64,000 nt of DNA from Microbispora rosea subsp. aerata (GCF_014647835.1 NZ_BMPY01000017.1:1-64000); one strand, 5' to 3'. Shown: positions 7,315 to 16,524, numbered from the stretch's first letter. Notes: a model not told the origin generated them from the letters alone. Program-made: numbers and translations.

Positions 7315-8274
7315 ATGAACTTCAGATCGGGCCCGCTCGCGGTGGTCGCGGCGGCCGTTTTGTGGGGCACCGCCGGCACCGCGGGCACCCTCGCCGCCGC
7401 CGGTTCCGTCTCTCTGGCGGCGGCCCGCCTCGTGCTCGGCGGGGCCATGCTCGGGGCGTTGGCGCTGGTCAGGCATCGCCGCACGCCCCGTGGGAACGTT
7501 CCGGCGCGCCGGCCGCTGGTCCTGGGAGCCGTCGCGGTCGCGGCGTATCAACTGTGTTACTTCGCCGCGGTCGCCAGGACGGGCGTGGCGATCGGCACGG
7601 TGGTGGCCATCGGCAGCGGCCCGGTCTTCACCGGGCTGCTGTCCTGGATCGCCGGACGCGAACGGCCGAGCGGGCGCTGGGCGGTCGCCACGGCCGCCGC
7701 CGTCGCCGGATGCGCGGTGCTCGTCACCGGCGGCGAGGGAACCGGGGGAGCGGGAGCCGGGGGCGCGGACGCCGGGGGCATCGCGCTGGCCCTCCTCGGC
7801 GGGCTCCTGTACGCCTTCTACGCGGTCGTCGCGGCCCGGGCCATCGGCGAGGGCATGGAGTCGGGGATCGTCATGGGCGCGCTGTTCGGCGGCGCGGCCG
7901 TGCTCATGCTGCCGGTCCTCGTGCTGACCGGCCCGGCCTGGCTCGCGCACCCGAGCGGCCTGCTGACCGCGCTCTACCTCGGCTGCGCCACGACCGGGCT
8001 GGCCTATCTCCTGTACGGCCGGGGCCTGCGCACGACCCCGGTGGCCACGGCGGCCACCCTCGCGCTGGCCGAGCCGGCCGTCGCGGCCCTGCTCGGGGTC
8101 GTGGCGCTGCGCGAGCACCTGTCGCCCGTCTCGTGGGCGGGCCTGGCGCTGCTCGCCCTGGGGCTGGTCGTGGTGGCGCTGCCCGCCGGGGAACGCGCCC
8201 CGGACACCGCCGCACCCGCCGAGCCTGACGCGCCTGACGCGCCGCCGAGAGCGCCGGCCGGGAGCCCCCACTAG
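7315..8274 (+). CDS. EamA/DMT-superfamily exporter
   Basis: A 319-residue integral membrane protein with ten hydrophobic helices in two five-helix EamA repeats. The first runs from LAVVAAAVLWGTAGTAGTLA to about residue 135 and the second from GIALALLGGLLYAFYAVVAA to ALLALGLVVVALP. EamA proteins export amino acids, metabolites or drugs. I choose ATG 7315 because a longer frame would read through the operator and has no methionine start. The last ~25 residues are an Ala/Pro/Asp tail. It probably shares an operon with the GntR gene 10 bp downstream. Confidence 0.9.
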   Translation: MNFRSGPLAVVAAAVLWGTAGTAGTLAAAGSVSLAAARLVLGGAMLGALALVRHRRTPRGNVPARRPLVLGAVAVAAYQLCYFAAVARTGVAIGTVVAIGSGPVFTGLLSWIAGRERPSGRWAVATAAAVAGCAVLVTGGEGTGGAGAGGADAGGIALALLGGLLYAFYAVVAARAIGEGMESGIVMGALFGGAAVLMLPVLVLTGPAWLAHPSGLLTALYLGCATTGLAYLLYGRGLRTTPVATAATLALAEPAVAALLGVVALREHLSPVSWAGLALLALGLVVVALPAGERAPDTAAPAEPDAPDAPPRAPAGSPH

Positions 8275-8283
8275 GCTCGGCAC

Positions 8284-8901
8284 GTGACCACCCTGAGGCC
8301 CGTCTCCACCGTCGAGGCGCTCGCCGCCGCGCTGCGCGAGCGGGTGCTGTCCGGAGACATCGAGCCGGGGGCCGCGCTGCCCGAGCAGGAGCTGTCCGCC
8401 CGGTACGGCGTGGCCCGCCCCACCGTGCGGGAGGCGCTGGCGCTGCTCGTCCACGAGGGACTGCTGCGGCGCGAGCGCAACCGCAGCGCGTACGTCCCGG
8501 TGATCACCTCCGCCGACCTGGCCGACCTCATGTACGTGCGGAGGCCCCTCGAGGAGCTGATGGCGCAGGCCGTCGCGGGACGCCGGGTGAGGGCGGCGGA
8601 GGAGGCGCTCGACCGCCTGTCGAAACTGCCGCCGGGCGCGCCGTGGGCGGCCGTGGTGGCCGAGCACATGGCGCTGCACGAGGCGCTCGTGGCCGCCGCG
8701 GGCAGCCCCCGCCTGGAGCGCCTGTACGCCACGCTCGCCGCCGAGACCCGGCTCGGGCTGGTCCGGCTCAGGCACGCGTACGAGGACCCGCACGAGCTCG
8801 CGGCCGAGCACGCGGAGTTGCTGCGCGTCATCGCGAAGGGGCCGGCGGAGGCGGCGGTCCACGCGGTGCGCGAGCACCTGCGGTGGCGGCACACCTCCTG
8901 A
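8284..8901 (+). CDS. GntR-family regulator, FadR/FCD type
   Basis: A 205-residue regulator starting at GTG 8284. The winged helix occupies residues ~5-70: LRERVLSGDIEPGAALPEQE, then ARPTVREALALLVHEGLLRR. Residues ~75-205 form the all-helical FCD ligand domain with the usual metal-site pattern of Asp/His residues (EHMALHEALVAAAG, ELAAEHAELL and VREHLRWRH). Such proteins respond to small carboxylates or similar effectors. It follows the EamA transporter closely, and a matching palindrome precedes that transporter, so autoregulation of transporter and regulator together is the simplest reading. Confidence 0.9.
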   Translation: MTTLRPVSTVEALAAALRERVLSGDIEPGAALPEQELSARYGVARPTVREALALLVHEGLLRRERNRSAYVPVITSADLADLMYVRRPLEELMAQAVAGRRVRAAEEALDRLSKLPPGAPWAAVVAEHMALHEALVAAAGSPRLERLYATLAAETRLGLVRLRHAYEDPHELAAEHAELLRVIAKGPAEAAVHAVREHLRWRHTS

Positions 8902-9024
8902 GCCACGCGGGTCCGGAAGATCTCCTCCTCGGGTGCTTCCCCGGGTATCGGATCGCCTCTCGCGTTCTTTCTTGGGCGCCGATTCTCTTGCACGCAGCCG
9001 CTCCAAGTCGTCACAATCGCGGCC

Positions 9025-9396
9025 ATGCACGGCAACCCAGTGCCGGACACATACGTGTACGTAACCGAAGAAGGCGTCACGCGTCACTACGCCGACGGCA
9101 GCGTCGAGGCCCTCGCCTGGGAGGACGTGGTCGAGGTCCGCGTCGGCGGCCACAACCGGCAGGACTCGTCGGGCCAGCCCGAGGACGTCTTCATCGTCCT
9201 GCTCGACCGGGAGGGCGAGGGCTGCGTGGTCCCGCACTCGGCGACCGACGCGAACTTCATGGCGCGGTTGCGCTACCTCCCGGACTTCGACCTCGACCGG
9301 CTGAGCACGGCGGTCGCGAGCGCGCGCTCGGACTACGTCGTCGTGTGGCGCAGCCCAGAGCCGCCGTCCCCCCTGCTCGACCTCGAGTACGACTGA
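9025..9396 (+). CDS. Hypothetical acidic protein (123 aa)
   Basis: A 123-residue soluble acidic protein. It opens with beta strands (DTYVYVTEEGVTRHYADG, then LAWEDVVEVRVGG), continues with VFIVLLDREGEGCVVPHSAT, and ends with a helix and the tail LLDLEYD. The strand-turn pattern resembles small PH-like or DUF-type actinobacterial cytoplasmic proteins, but I recognise no defined family. It has its own upstream gap of 120 bp. The stop codon lies inside a 15-bp tandem repeat. Confidence 0.65.
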   Translation: MHGNPVPDTYVYVTEEGVTRHYADGSVEALAWEDVVEVRVGGHNRQDSSGQPEDVFIVLLDREGEGCVVPHSATDANFMARLRYLPDFDLDRLSTAVASARSDYVVVWRSPEPPSPLLDLEYD

Positions 9397-9436
9397 CCCG
9401 GAGACGACTGACCCGGAGACGACTGACCCGAATAAC
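9391..9436. repeat. 15-bp tandem repeat over a stop codon
   Basis: GACTGACCCGGAGAC occurs at 9391-9405 and 9406-9420, with a third, diverged copy at 9421. The TGA stop of the preceding gene is inside the first copy, and further copies of GACTGACC follow in the 3' flank. Confidence 0.75.
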
Positions 9437-9929
9437 GACCGACCTCGCGGGCCGCCGGGCGGCGCACACGTGTCCCCGGCGGCGGATTGGGCCCGTCCGG
9501 CGACCGCGTTACGGCCCTCCGCTGACGTGGCGAGCAAAGTCGAGTGCGCTTTCGGCGTCGATTCGACCAGGCGGCAATCGGCGGACAGAGGGTCCTATAA
9601 TTCCTGAAATCGCTGGTGCGCTCTCACCGTCCCGTGGTGTGACGGTGATATGAGACGTGGCCTTTCGCGCGTTACGTCCAAGCGACTAATAGCGGTATAT
9701 GCCCTGATGGGGGTCGGAGGTTGGCATCTTGGACCGTTCCCGTCAAGTCCTTTCGTTGGGTTCTTTGCGGCCAATTGTGGACAGGTGACTTACGTTCCCT
9801 ACTGGTCAGTGCGTGTCTAACATCGTGCTCGTGTAGCGCACGCCCCTGAAACGTCCGAGCCGTGCGTCAACCCCTGTGGCGGAGTAAGCGTCATTCACCT
9901 GGACGGTCCAGCTACTTAGGTGCGGTGAG
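9437..9929. other. Upstream region of the exopolysaccharide locus, no gene seen
   Basis: About 490 bp with no credible coding frame. The middle (about 9590-9850) is less GC-rich than its surroundings and contains AT-rich hexamers such as TATATG near 9694, so it probably holds the promoter region for the polysaccharide operon and a leader of up to 200 bases. I see no clear riboswitch or operator. Confidence 0.5.
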
Positions 9930-11399
9930 ATGGAATCGCAGACGAAGTCGGCGGAACCGGGTGTGTCTCCGCGGAATCTCCCGGCAAGGCCGGCGGGGAG
10001 TGTCGCCATGCGGTTCTACTCCAGGGTTCTCCTGGTGGGAGACCTGCTCTGTGCGGCTGTCGTCTTCTCCGGCGTCGAGCTCACGCGGCTGCGGCTGGGA
10101 GCGTACATCCCCGCGTACGACCTCGTGTTCGGCGCGGCTTTGACGATCTTCTGGCCGGCGGTCGTCGCCATCGGGGGCGGATACCGCAGACGCGCCCACG
10201 GGGAGGGGACGGAGGAGTTCCGCTCGGTCATGCAGGCGGGGCTCGGGCTCACCGCGGCCGTCGCGATCATGGCGTACCTCACGCAGACCAACGTCGCCCG
10301 CAGCTACGTCATGGCGATGCTGCCGCTCACCACGGTGGTGACGCTGCTGTTCCGTCACCGGATGCGCAAGCGGCTGCACCGCCTGCGGTCCAAGGGCGAG
10401 CACATGCGGCGGGTCGTGGCCGTGGGCCACCGCCAGTCCGTCCAGGAGCTCGTGCAGCAGCTCAGACGGCAGCCCTACCACGGCATGCGGGTGGTGGCCG
10501 CGTGCCTGCCGTACGGGGAGTACAAGAGGCACCGCTCCGACGTCGACGGCGTGCCGGTGCTCGGCGACTTCCGGGACGTGCCGGCCGTGGTCGACAAGGT
10601 CGACGCCGAGGCCGTCGCGGTCCTCGCCTGCCCCGAGCTGCACGGGGCCGCGCTGCGCCGCCTCGCCTGGGGGATCGAGTCGCGGGGGACCGACCTTTTC
10701 GTCGCCCCGGCGCTGATGGACGTCGCGGGCCCGCGCATCAGCGTCCGCCCGGTCGCGGGAATGCCGCTGCTGCACGTCGAGCATCCCGAGCTGCAGGGCT
10801 CCCGGCGGCTGGTCAAGAGCGCCTTCGACAAGGTCGTGGCCGCCGTCTTCCTCCTGATCCTCGCCATTCCGATGCTGGTCATCGCGGTGGTGGTCCGCGC
10901 CACCAGCCCGGGACCCGCGTTGTTCCGGCAGACCAGGGTCGGCAGGTACGGCCGCGAGTTCCACATGCTGAAGTTCCGCACCATGGTCGTGGACGCCGAG
11001 CGGCTCAAGCCCGTCCTGCTCGAGTGCAACGAATCGGACGGCGTCTTGTTCAAAATTCGGAACGATCCACGCGTCACCCGCGTGGGCCAGCTGCTGCGCC
11101 GCTACTCGCTGGACGAGCTGCCCCAGCTCCTCAACGTGCTGCGCGGCGAGATGTCGCTGGTCGGGCCGCGCCCGCCCTTACCCGCCGAGGTCGAGCAGTA
11201 CGGCGCGGACGTGCACCGGCGCCTGGTCGTACGGCCGGGCATGACCGGGCTGTGGCAGGTGAGCGGCAGATCCGACCTGTCCTGGGAGGAGTCCGTACGG
11301 CTGGACCTGCGGTACGTGGACAACTGGTCGCTGATGCTGGATCTGCAGATCCTGTGGAAGACGTGGTCCGCCGTCACCGGCGGGAAGGGGGCCTACTGA
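9930..11399 (+). CDS. Polyprenyl-phosphate glycosylphosphotransferase (initiating transferase)
   Basis: A 489-residue membrane enzyme that starts polysaccharide repeat-unit assembly by moving a sugar phosphate from a nucleotide sugar to undecaprenyl phosphate. The N-terminal half has four to five membrane helices and a Rossmann-like module (MRRVVAVGHRQSVQEL at ~150). A membrane anchor at ~300-320 precedes the catalytic domain, with FRQTRVGRYGREFHMLKFRT, then RYSLDELPQLLNVLRGEMSL and the C-terminal GLWQVSGRSDLSW block, all typical of the WbaP/CpsE group. It is the first gene of an eight-gene operon. Codon 417 is TTA (11178-11180), a rare leucine codon in such genomes and one often tied to developmental control. 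Confidence 0.93.
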   Translation: MESQTKSAEPGVSPRNLPARPAGSVAMRFYSRVLLVGDLLCAAVVFSGVELTRLRLGAYIPAYDLVFGAALTIFWPAVVAIGGGYRRRAHGEGTEEFRSVMQAGLGLTAAVAIMAYLTQTNVARSYVMAMLPLTTVVTLLFRHRMRKRLHRLRSKGEHMRRVVAVGHRQSVQELVQQLRRQPYHGMRVVAACLPYGEYKRHRSDVDGVPVLGDFRDVPAVVDKVDAEAVAVLACPELHGAALRRLAWGIESRGTDLFVAPALMDVAGPRISVRPVAGMPLLHVEHPELQGSRRLVKSAFDKVVAAVFLLILAIPMLVIAVVVRATSPGPALFRQTRVGRYGREFHMLKFRTMVVDAERLKPVLLECNESDGVLFKIRNDPRVTRVGQLLRRYSLDELPQLLNVLRGEMSLVGPRPPLPAEVEQYGADVHRRLVVRPGMTGLWQVSGRSDLSWEESVRLDLRYVDNWSLMLDLQILWKTWSAVTGGKGAY

Positions 11400-11400
11400 G

Positions 11401-12465
11401 ATGAAGGCCCTCATCCTCGCGGGCGGGTCCGGGACCAGACTGCGGCCCATCACCCACACCCGGGCCAAGCAGCTGGTCCCCGTGGCCAACAAGCCCGTCC
11501 TGTTCTACGGGCTGGAGGCGATCGCGGACGCCGGAGTGCGCGAGGCGGGCATCGTGGTGGGGGACACGCACGCCGAGATCGAGGCCGCCGTGGGAGACGG
11601 CTCCGCGTTCGGGCTCGACGTCACCTACCTGCGCCAGGAGGCGCCGCTCGGGCTGGCGCACGCCGTGCTGATCGCCCGTGACTACCTGGGCGACGACGAC
11701 TTCGTGATGTATCTCGGCGACAACTTCGTCGTCGGGGGCATCCAGAGCCTCGTCCGGCGTTTCCGGGCCCGGCGGCCGAGCGCGCAGATCATGCTGACCA
11801 AGGTCTCCGACCCCCGTCAGTTCGGGGTCGCCGAGCTGGATGCCCACGGGCGGGTCGTCAGGCTGGAGGAGAAACCCCGGGAGCCCAAGAGCGACCTCGC
11901 GCTCGTCGGCGTCTATCTCTTCACCCCCGCGGTGCACGACGCGGTGGCGGAGCTCAAGCCGTCGTGGCGGGGCGAGCTGGAGATAACCGACGCCATCCAG
12001 TGGCTCATCGACGCCGGGCACGTCGTGGAGCCGGAGGTGATCACGGGCTATTGGAAGGACACCGGCAACGTCGCCGACATGCTGGAGGTCAACCGCCTCG
12101 TGCTCGAGTCGGCCGAGCCCCGCGTGGACGGTCACGTCAGCGACTCCGAGCTCATCGGCAGGGTGGTCGTGGAGGCGGGCGCGTCGATCCACGGCTCCCG
12201 CATCGTCGGCCCCGCCGTCATCGGCGCCCGGACCACGGTCGCCGGTTCGTACGTCGGCCCGTTCACCTCGGTCGGCGAGGACTGCCGGCTGATCGACAGC
12301 GAGATCGAGTACTCTATCGTGCTCGCGCGCGCCTCGATCGAGGGCGTGCGCCGGATCGAAGCCTCGCTGATCGGGCACGACGTCGTGGTCACGCCCGCCC
12401 CCAACACGCCCAAGGCACACCGGCTCGTGCTCGGTGATCACAGTAAGGTACAGATCTCCCAATGA
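11401..12465 (+). CDS. rmlA: Glucose-1-phosphate thymidylyltransferase (long RmlA type)
   Basis: A 354-residue enzyme that makes dTDP-glucose from glucose 1-phosphate and dTTP, the first step to dTDP-L-rhamnose. The nucleotide-binding signature LILAGGSGTRLRPITHTRAK opens the protein; QEAPLGLAHAVLIA and the VMYLGDNFV metal-site strand follow. Residues ~245-345 form a left-handed beta-helix (repeated IHGSRIVGPAVIGARTTVAG units), marking the longer StrD-like form rather than the ~290-residue RmlA. The ATG follows the previous stop by one base, and the gene's end overlaps rmlB by 4 bp. Confidence 0.93.
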   Translation: MKALILAGGSGTRLRPITHTRAKQLVPVANKPVLFYGLEAIADAGVREAGIVVGDTHAEIEAAVGDGSAFGLDVTYLRQEAPLGLAHAVLIARDYLGDDDFVMYLGDNFVVGGIQSLVRRFRARRPSAQIMLTKVSDPRQFGVAELDAHGRVVRLEEKPREPKSDLALVGVYLFTPAVHDAVAELKPSWRGELEITDAIQWLIDAGHVVEPEVITGYWKDTGNVADMLEVNRLVLESAEPRVDGHVSDSELIGRVVVEAGASIHGSRIVGPAVIGARTTVAGSYVGPFTSVGEDCRLIDSEIEYSIVLARASIEGVRRIEASLIGHDVVVTPAPNTPKAHRLVLGDHSKVQISQ

Positions 12466-13418
12466 GAGTGCTCGTCACCGGAGGCGCCGGTTTCATCGGT
12501 TCCCACTACGTGCGCACGGCGGTGACCGAAACCGACGACAAGATCACCGTGCTGGACGCGCTCACCTACGCCGGCAACCTGGCCAACCTGGAGCCCGTGT
12601 CGGGGGGCTTCGAGTTCGTGCACGGCGACATCTGCGACGCCGAGCTGCTCGCACACGTGGTGCCGGGCCACGACGTGGTCGTCAACTTCGCCGCCGAGTC
12701 CCACGTCGACAGGTCCATCGCCGGGGCCGCCCCGTTCGTCCGTGCGAACGTCCTCGGCACGCAGACGCTCATGCAGGCGTGCCTCGACGCCGGGGTCGGG
12801 AAGGTCGTGCAGGTCTCGACCGACGAGGTGTACGGGTCGATCGACTCGGGATCCTGGGACGAGTCGGCGCCGCTGCGCCCGCGCTCGCCCTACTCGGCCG
12901 CCAAGGCGGGGGGCGACATGATCGCCCTGGCGTACGCGGTGACGCACGGGCTGCCGGTCTGCGTCACCCGGTGCGGCAACAACTACGGGCCCTACCAGTA
13001 CCCGGAGAAGGTGATCCCCCTCTTCATCACCAACCTGCTGGAGGGGCGGAAGGTCCCGCTCTACGGCGACGGGGGGAACGTCAGGGACTGGATCCACGTC
13101 GACGACCACTGCCGGGCGATCCGGCTCGTGGTGGACGTGGGGGAGCCCGGGGAGGTCTACCACGTGGCCGGCACGGCGGAGCTGACGAACCTGGAGCTGA
13201 CCGGAAAGCTGCTCGACGCGCTCGGCGCCGGATGGGACATGGTCGAGCGGGTGCCCGACCGCCCGGGTCACGACCGCCGCTACTCGCTGGACGACGCCAA
13301 GCTGCGCGCCCTGGGATACGCGCCGCGCGTCCCGTTCGACGAGGGCCTGGCCGCCACGGTGCGCTGGTATGCCGACAACGCCGCCTGGTGGGCCCCGCTC
13401 AAAGCCGCCCCGTCCTGA
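12462..13418 (+). CDS. rmlB: dTDP-glucose 4,6-dehydratase
   Basis: A 318-residue extended short-chain dehydrogenase that turns dTDP-glucose into dTDP-4-keto-6-deoxyglucose. It has the NAD motif TGGAGFIGSHY at residues 6-16, the dehydratase-specific STDEVYGS (Asp-Glu pair) at ~122, and the catalytic YSAAKAGGD at ~144. NNYGPYQYPEKVIPLFI and the DWIHVDDHCRAI block are family-specific. Start ATG 12462 overlaps the end of rmlA, which shows translational coupling. All key residues are present. Confidence 0.95.
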   Translation: MRVLVTGGAGFIGSHYVRTAVTETDDKITVLDALTYAGNLANLEPVSGGFEFVHGDICDAELLAHVVPGHDVVVNFAAESHVDRSIAGAAPFVRANVLGTQTLMQACLDAGVGKVVQVSTDEVYGSIDSGSWDESAPLRPRSPYSAAKAGGDMIALAYAVTHGLPVCVTRCGNNYGPYQYPEKVIPLFITNLLEGRKVPLYGDGGNVRDWIHVDDHCRAIRLVVDVGEPGEVYHVAGTAELTNLELTGKLLDALGAGWDMVERVPDRPGHDRRYSLDDAKLRALGYAPRVPFDEGLAATVRWYADNAAWWAPLKAAPS

Positions 13419-13463
13419 CCCGCCCCGGCACAGCGCACACCCCACCCCCCGAAAGCGAACCCG

Positions 13464-14324
13464 ATGACCCCCCGATGGCTGATCACCGGAGCCGGCGGCA
13501 TGCTCGGCACCGACCTCGTCGCCGTGCTGCGGGCCGCAGGCCACGAGGTCGTGCCGCTCGGCCGCGCCCGGCTCGACGTGCGCGACCCCGTGGCCGTGCG
13601 GCAGGCGGTCCGCGAGCTGCGGCCCGGCGTGGTGGTGAACTGCGCCGCGTGGACCGCGGTGGACGACGCGGAGACCCATGAGGAGGAGGCGCGCGCCGTC
13701 AACGGCGACGCGGTGGCCGTCCTCGCCGAGGCGTGCGGCGAGGCGGGCGCGCGGCTCGTGCAGCCGTCCACCGACTACGTCTTCGCCGGGACCGGGCGCC
13801 TGCCGTACGCGGAGGACGCGCCGACGGCGCCGGTCAACGCCTATGGGCGCACCAAGCTGGCCGGGGAGCGGGCGGTCGTCGAAACGCTGCCCGACGCCGG
13901 CTATGTGGTGCGCACCGCGTGGCTGTACGGCGCGGCCGGCCCGAACTTCGTCTCGACCATGATCCGCCTGGCCGCCGAGCGGGAGACCGTCGACGTGGTG
14001 GACGACCAGCACGGCCAGCCGACCTGGACGGTCGATCTGGCCCGGCGGATCGTCGCCATGATCGAGGCGGACGCGCCCCCCGGGATCTATCACGGCACCA
14101 GCTCCGGCAGCGTCTCCTGGCACGGCCTGGCGCGGGAGGTCTTCACCCTGCTCGGCGCCGACCCCGGCCGGGTGCGTCCCGTGCCGTCCGCGGCCTTCCC
14201 CCGGCCGGCCCGGCGGCCCGCCTTCAGCGTCCTCGGTCACGACGGCTGGGCGCGGGCCGGGCTCGCGCCGCTGCGCCACTGGCGGGACGCGCTGCGCGCG
14301 GCCTGGCCGGAGCTGGTGGCCTGA
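13464..14324 (+). CDS. rmlD: dTDP-4-dehydrorhamnose reductase
   Basis: A 286-residue NADPH-dependent reductase for the last step to dTDP-L-rhamnose. It starts MTPRWLITGAGGMLGTDLV with the GxxGxxG nucleotide motif. NCAAWTAVDDAETHEEEA is the RmlD hallmark, and STDYVFAGTG and YGRTKLAGE supply the Ser/Tyr/Lys catalytic set; DQHGQPTWTVDLA closes the active site. The gene lies 45 bp after rmlB and overlaps the MFS gene at its stop. rmlC for the same pathway lies at 39011. Confidence 0.95.
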   Translation: MTPRWLITGAGGMLGTDLVAVLRAAGHEVVPLGRARLDVRDPVAVRQAVRELRPGVVVNCAAWTAVDDAETHEEEARAVNGDAVAVLAEACGEAGARLVQPSTDYVFAGTGRLPYAEDAPTAPVNAYGRTKLAGERAVVETLPDAGYVVRTAWLYGAAGPNFVSTMIRLAAERETVDVVDDQHGQPTWTVDLARRIVAMIEADAPPGIYHGTSSGSVSWHGLAREVFTLLGADPGRVRPVPSAAFPRPARRPAFSVLGHDGWARAGLAPLRHWRDALRAAWPELVA

Positions 14325-15583
14325 TGTACCTGTCGCAGGCACGGCGGGCCGACGCGGCGGGGACGCCGCGATCGGGCCTCGGCCCCGGCGCGCGCGTCCT
14401 CACGGGAAACGTGCTGGCACTCGGCCTGGTGAGCCTCCTCACCGACGTCTCCGCCGAGATGGTCACCGCCGTCATGCCCCTCTACCTGGTCTTCCAGCTC
14501 CAGTTCAGCCCGATGCAGTTCGGTGTCCTCGACGGCTTCTACACCGGCGCGACGGCCGTGCTGCGGCTGGTCGGCGGGCACGTGGCCGACCGCTTCCGCC
14601 GCAACAAGGCGGTGGCCGGGGTCGGTTACGCCATGTCGGCGGTGTGCAAGCTCGGTTTCCTCCTGGCCGGTCGCTCGCTCCCGCTGCTCGGGCTGGTGAT
14701 CGGCCTCGACCGGGCGGGCAAGGGGCTGCGTACGGCGCCGCGAGACGCGATGATCTCGCTGAGCGTGCCCCCCGAGGCGCAGGGCCGTGCCTTCGGCGTG
14801 CACCGCGCGATGGACACGGCGGGCGCGCTCGCCGGGCCGTTCGCCGCCGCCGGGGTGGTGGCCCTGGTGGGCGCCGCCTACGACGCGGTCTTCATCGTGA
14901 GCTGCTGCGTGGCCGTCGTCGGCGTGCTGGCGCTGGTGCTGTTCGTACGGGAACCGGACGCCCCGGCGGCGGATCCCAGACCGGCCCGCGCGGCGGGGAA
15001 GACGCTGCTGCGGGAGGCGGCGGCGCTGCTGGCCGACCGGCCGTTCCGCCGGGTGCTGGTGGCGACGCTCCCGCTGTCGCTCGCGACGATCAGCGACGCG
15101 TTCCTCTACCTGCTGCTGCAGCGCAGGCTCGACATCGACACCGGCTGGCTCCCGCTGCTGCCCGCCGGCGTGGCGGCGGCCTTCCTGCTCGCCGCCGTGC
15201 CGTTCGGCCGCCTGGCCGACCGCGTCGGCCGCTGGGTGGTCGTCACCGGCGGATACGCCGCGCTGCTCGCCTGTTACCTGCTCGTCCTGCTCCCCCCGGC
15301 GCCGGCGACCCTGGCCGCCGTGCTCGTGCTGCGCGGCCTGTCGTACGCGGCGACGGACGGCGTGGTGAGCGCGCTCGTCGGGCCGCTGCTGCCGCCGGAG
15401 CGCCGCGCCACCGGGCTCGCGGTCGTGCAGACGGGCCAGGCGCTCGGCGCGGCGACCGCCTCGTGGCTGTTCGGGCTGTTGTGGACCGAGGCCGGGCCGC
15501 TGCCGGCCGTCCAGACGATGGCCGTGGCGTTGGGCGCGGCCGTCGTCGTCGCCGTCCCCTTGCTCAGGAAGGCAGGCGGATGA
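14324..15583 (+). CDS. MFS transporter in the polysaccharide operon
   Basis: A 419-residue major-facilitator protein with twelve hydrophobic segments. The loop motif GGHVADRFRRNKAVAGVGYA (~residues 85-104) matches MFS motif A, and PFGRLADRVGRWVVVTGGYA repeats it in the second half. Helix 4 contains GLDRAGKGLRTAPRDAMIS, a feature of a subgroup seen in actinobacteria and archaea with unknown substrates. The ATG overlaps the rmlD stop (TGATG). Its place inside the operon suggests export or import of a small molecule linked to polysaccharide synthesis; the flippase itself is encoded at 27009. Confidence 0.88.
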   Translation: MYLSQARRADAAGTPRSGLGPGARVLTGNVLALGLVSLLTDVSAEMVTAVMPLYLVFQLQFSPMQFGVLDGFYTGATAVLRLVGGHVADRFRRNKAVAGVGYAMSAVCKLGFLLAGRSLPLLGLVIGLDRAGKGLRTAPRDAMISLSVPPEAQGRAFGVHRAMDTAGALAGPFAAAGVVALVGAAYDAVFIVSCCVAVVGVLALVLFVREPDAPAADPRPARAAGKTLLREAAALLADRPFRRVLVATLPLSLATISDAFLYLLLQRRLDIDTGWLPLLPAGVAAAFLLAAVPFGRLADRVGRWVVVTGGYAALLACYLLVLLPPAPATLAAVLVLRGLSYAATDGVVSALVGPLLPPERRATGLAVVQTGQALGAATASWLFGLLWTEAGPLPAVQTMAVALGAAVVVAVPLLRKAGG

Positions 15584-16524
15584 GACTTTCCGTGGTCATC
15601 GTCACCTATCGGAGCGCCGCGTACATCGGGCGCTGCCTCGCGTCGGTGCGGCGGGCGACGGAACACCTCGACGCGGAGGTGATCGTCGTCGACAACAACT
15701 CGCCCGACGACACCGCCGAGGTGGCGAGGGCCGCCGCGCCCTGGGCCGACGTCGTCGTCAGGGACGAGAACGGCGGCTTCGCCGAGGGATGCGCCGCGGG
15801 GGCGCGGCTCGCCAAGGGGCGCCATCTCGTCTTCGTCAACCCCGACGCGGAGCTGCGGCCCGACACGCTGGAGCGGCTGCTGGACTGCGCGGAACGGCAC
15901 CCCGGCGCGGGCATCGTCGGCGGGCGCTGCGTCACGGAGAGCGGTGAGTGGGACCCCCGCTCGTGGTGGGGGCGGCCGACGCCGTGGTCGCTCCTCTGCT
16001 TCGCCACCGGGCTGTCCACGGTCTTCCCCGGGCATCCGGTCTTCGACCCGGAGTCGCCGAGGACCTGGACCGGGGAGCGCGAGGTGCCCATCGTGACCGG
16101 GGCGCTCATGCTCGTGTCCCGCGCCGCGTGGGACGAGACCGGCGGTTTCGACACCCGCATCTTCATGTACGGCGAGGACGCCGACCTGTGCCTGCGCGCC
16201 CGCGCCGCCGGCTACCGGCCGATGGTGACCGACCGGGCGGTGTTCGTGCATCCCGGCGGCATGTCGTCGTCGAGCCTGCGCAAGCTCGTGCTCCTGTTCA
16301 CCGGCAAGGCCACGGTCGTCCGCAGGCACTTCCCCCGGGGCCTGCGGACGCTCGGGGTCCTCCTGCTGCTGGCCGGCGTCTGGCTGCGGGCGACCGCGAG
16401 CCGGGGCGTGGCCCCGCCCGGACGGGAACGGCAGGGGCGCCCCACGGCCCGCCGGGGCGACTGGGCCGGACTGTGGGCGGCCCGCCGCGAATGGTCCGGC
16501 GGCTGGGACCGCCGTACGGCATGA
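15580..16524 (+). CDS. Family 2 glycosyltransferase (rhamnosyltransferase-like)
   Basis: A 314-residue GT-A glycosyltransferase. It opens with MRLSVVIVTYRSAAYIGRCL, then VIVVDNNSPDDT, RDENGGFAEGCAAGARLA and the metal-binding FVNPDAELRP (a DxE form of the DxD motif). The ED pair in FMYGEDADLCLRARAAGYRP is the probable catalytic base region. This pattern is common in rhamnosyltransferases of the WbbL group, and the rml genes beside it supply dTDP-rhamnose; the acceptor is unknown. A C-terminal hydrophobic helix (~265-285) may anchor it to the membrane. Start and the previous stop overlap by 4 bp. Confidence 0.9.
   Translation: MRLSVVIVTYRSAAYIGRCLASVRRATEHLDAEVIVVDNNSPDDTAEVARAAAPWADVVVRDENGGFAEGCAAGARLAKGRHLVFVNPDAELRPDTLERLLDCAERHPGAGIVGGRCVTESGEWDPRSWWGRPTPWSLLCFATGLSTVFPGHPVFDPESPRTWTGEREVPIVTGALMLVSRAAWDETGGFDTRIFMYGEDADLCLRARAAGYRPMVTDRAVFVHPGGMSSSSLRKLVLLFTGKATVVRRHFPRGLRTLGVLLLLAGVWLRATASRGVAPPGRERQGRPTARRGDWAGLWAARREWSGGWDRRTA

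Noticed and set aside
7219-9537. A 772-codon reverse frame opposite the EamA and GntR genes
   Set aside because: Its translation is Arg/Gly/Gln-rich without domains, while the forward strand encodes clear families in the same place.
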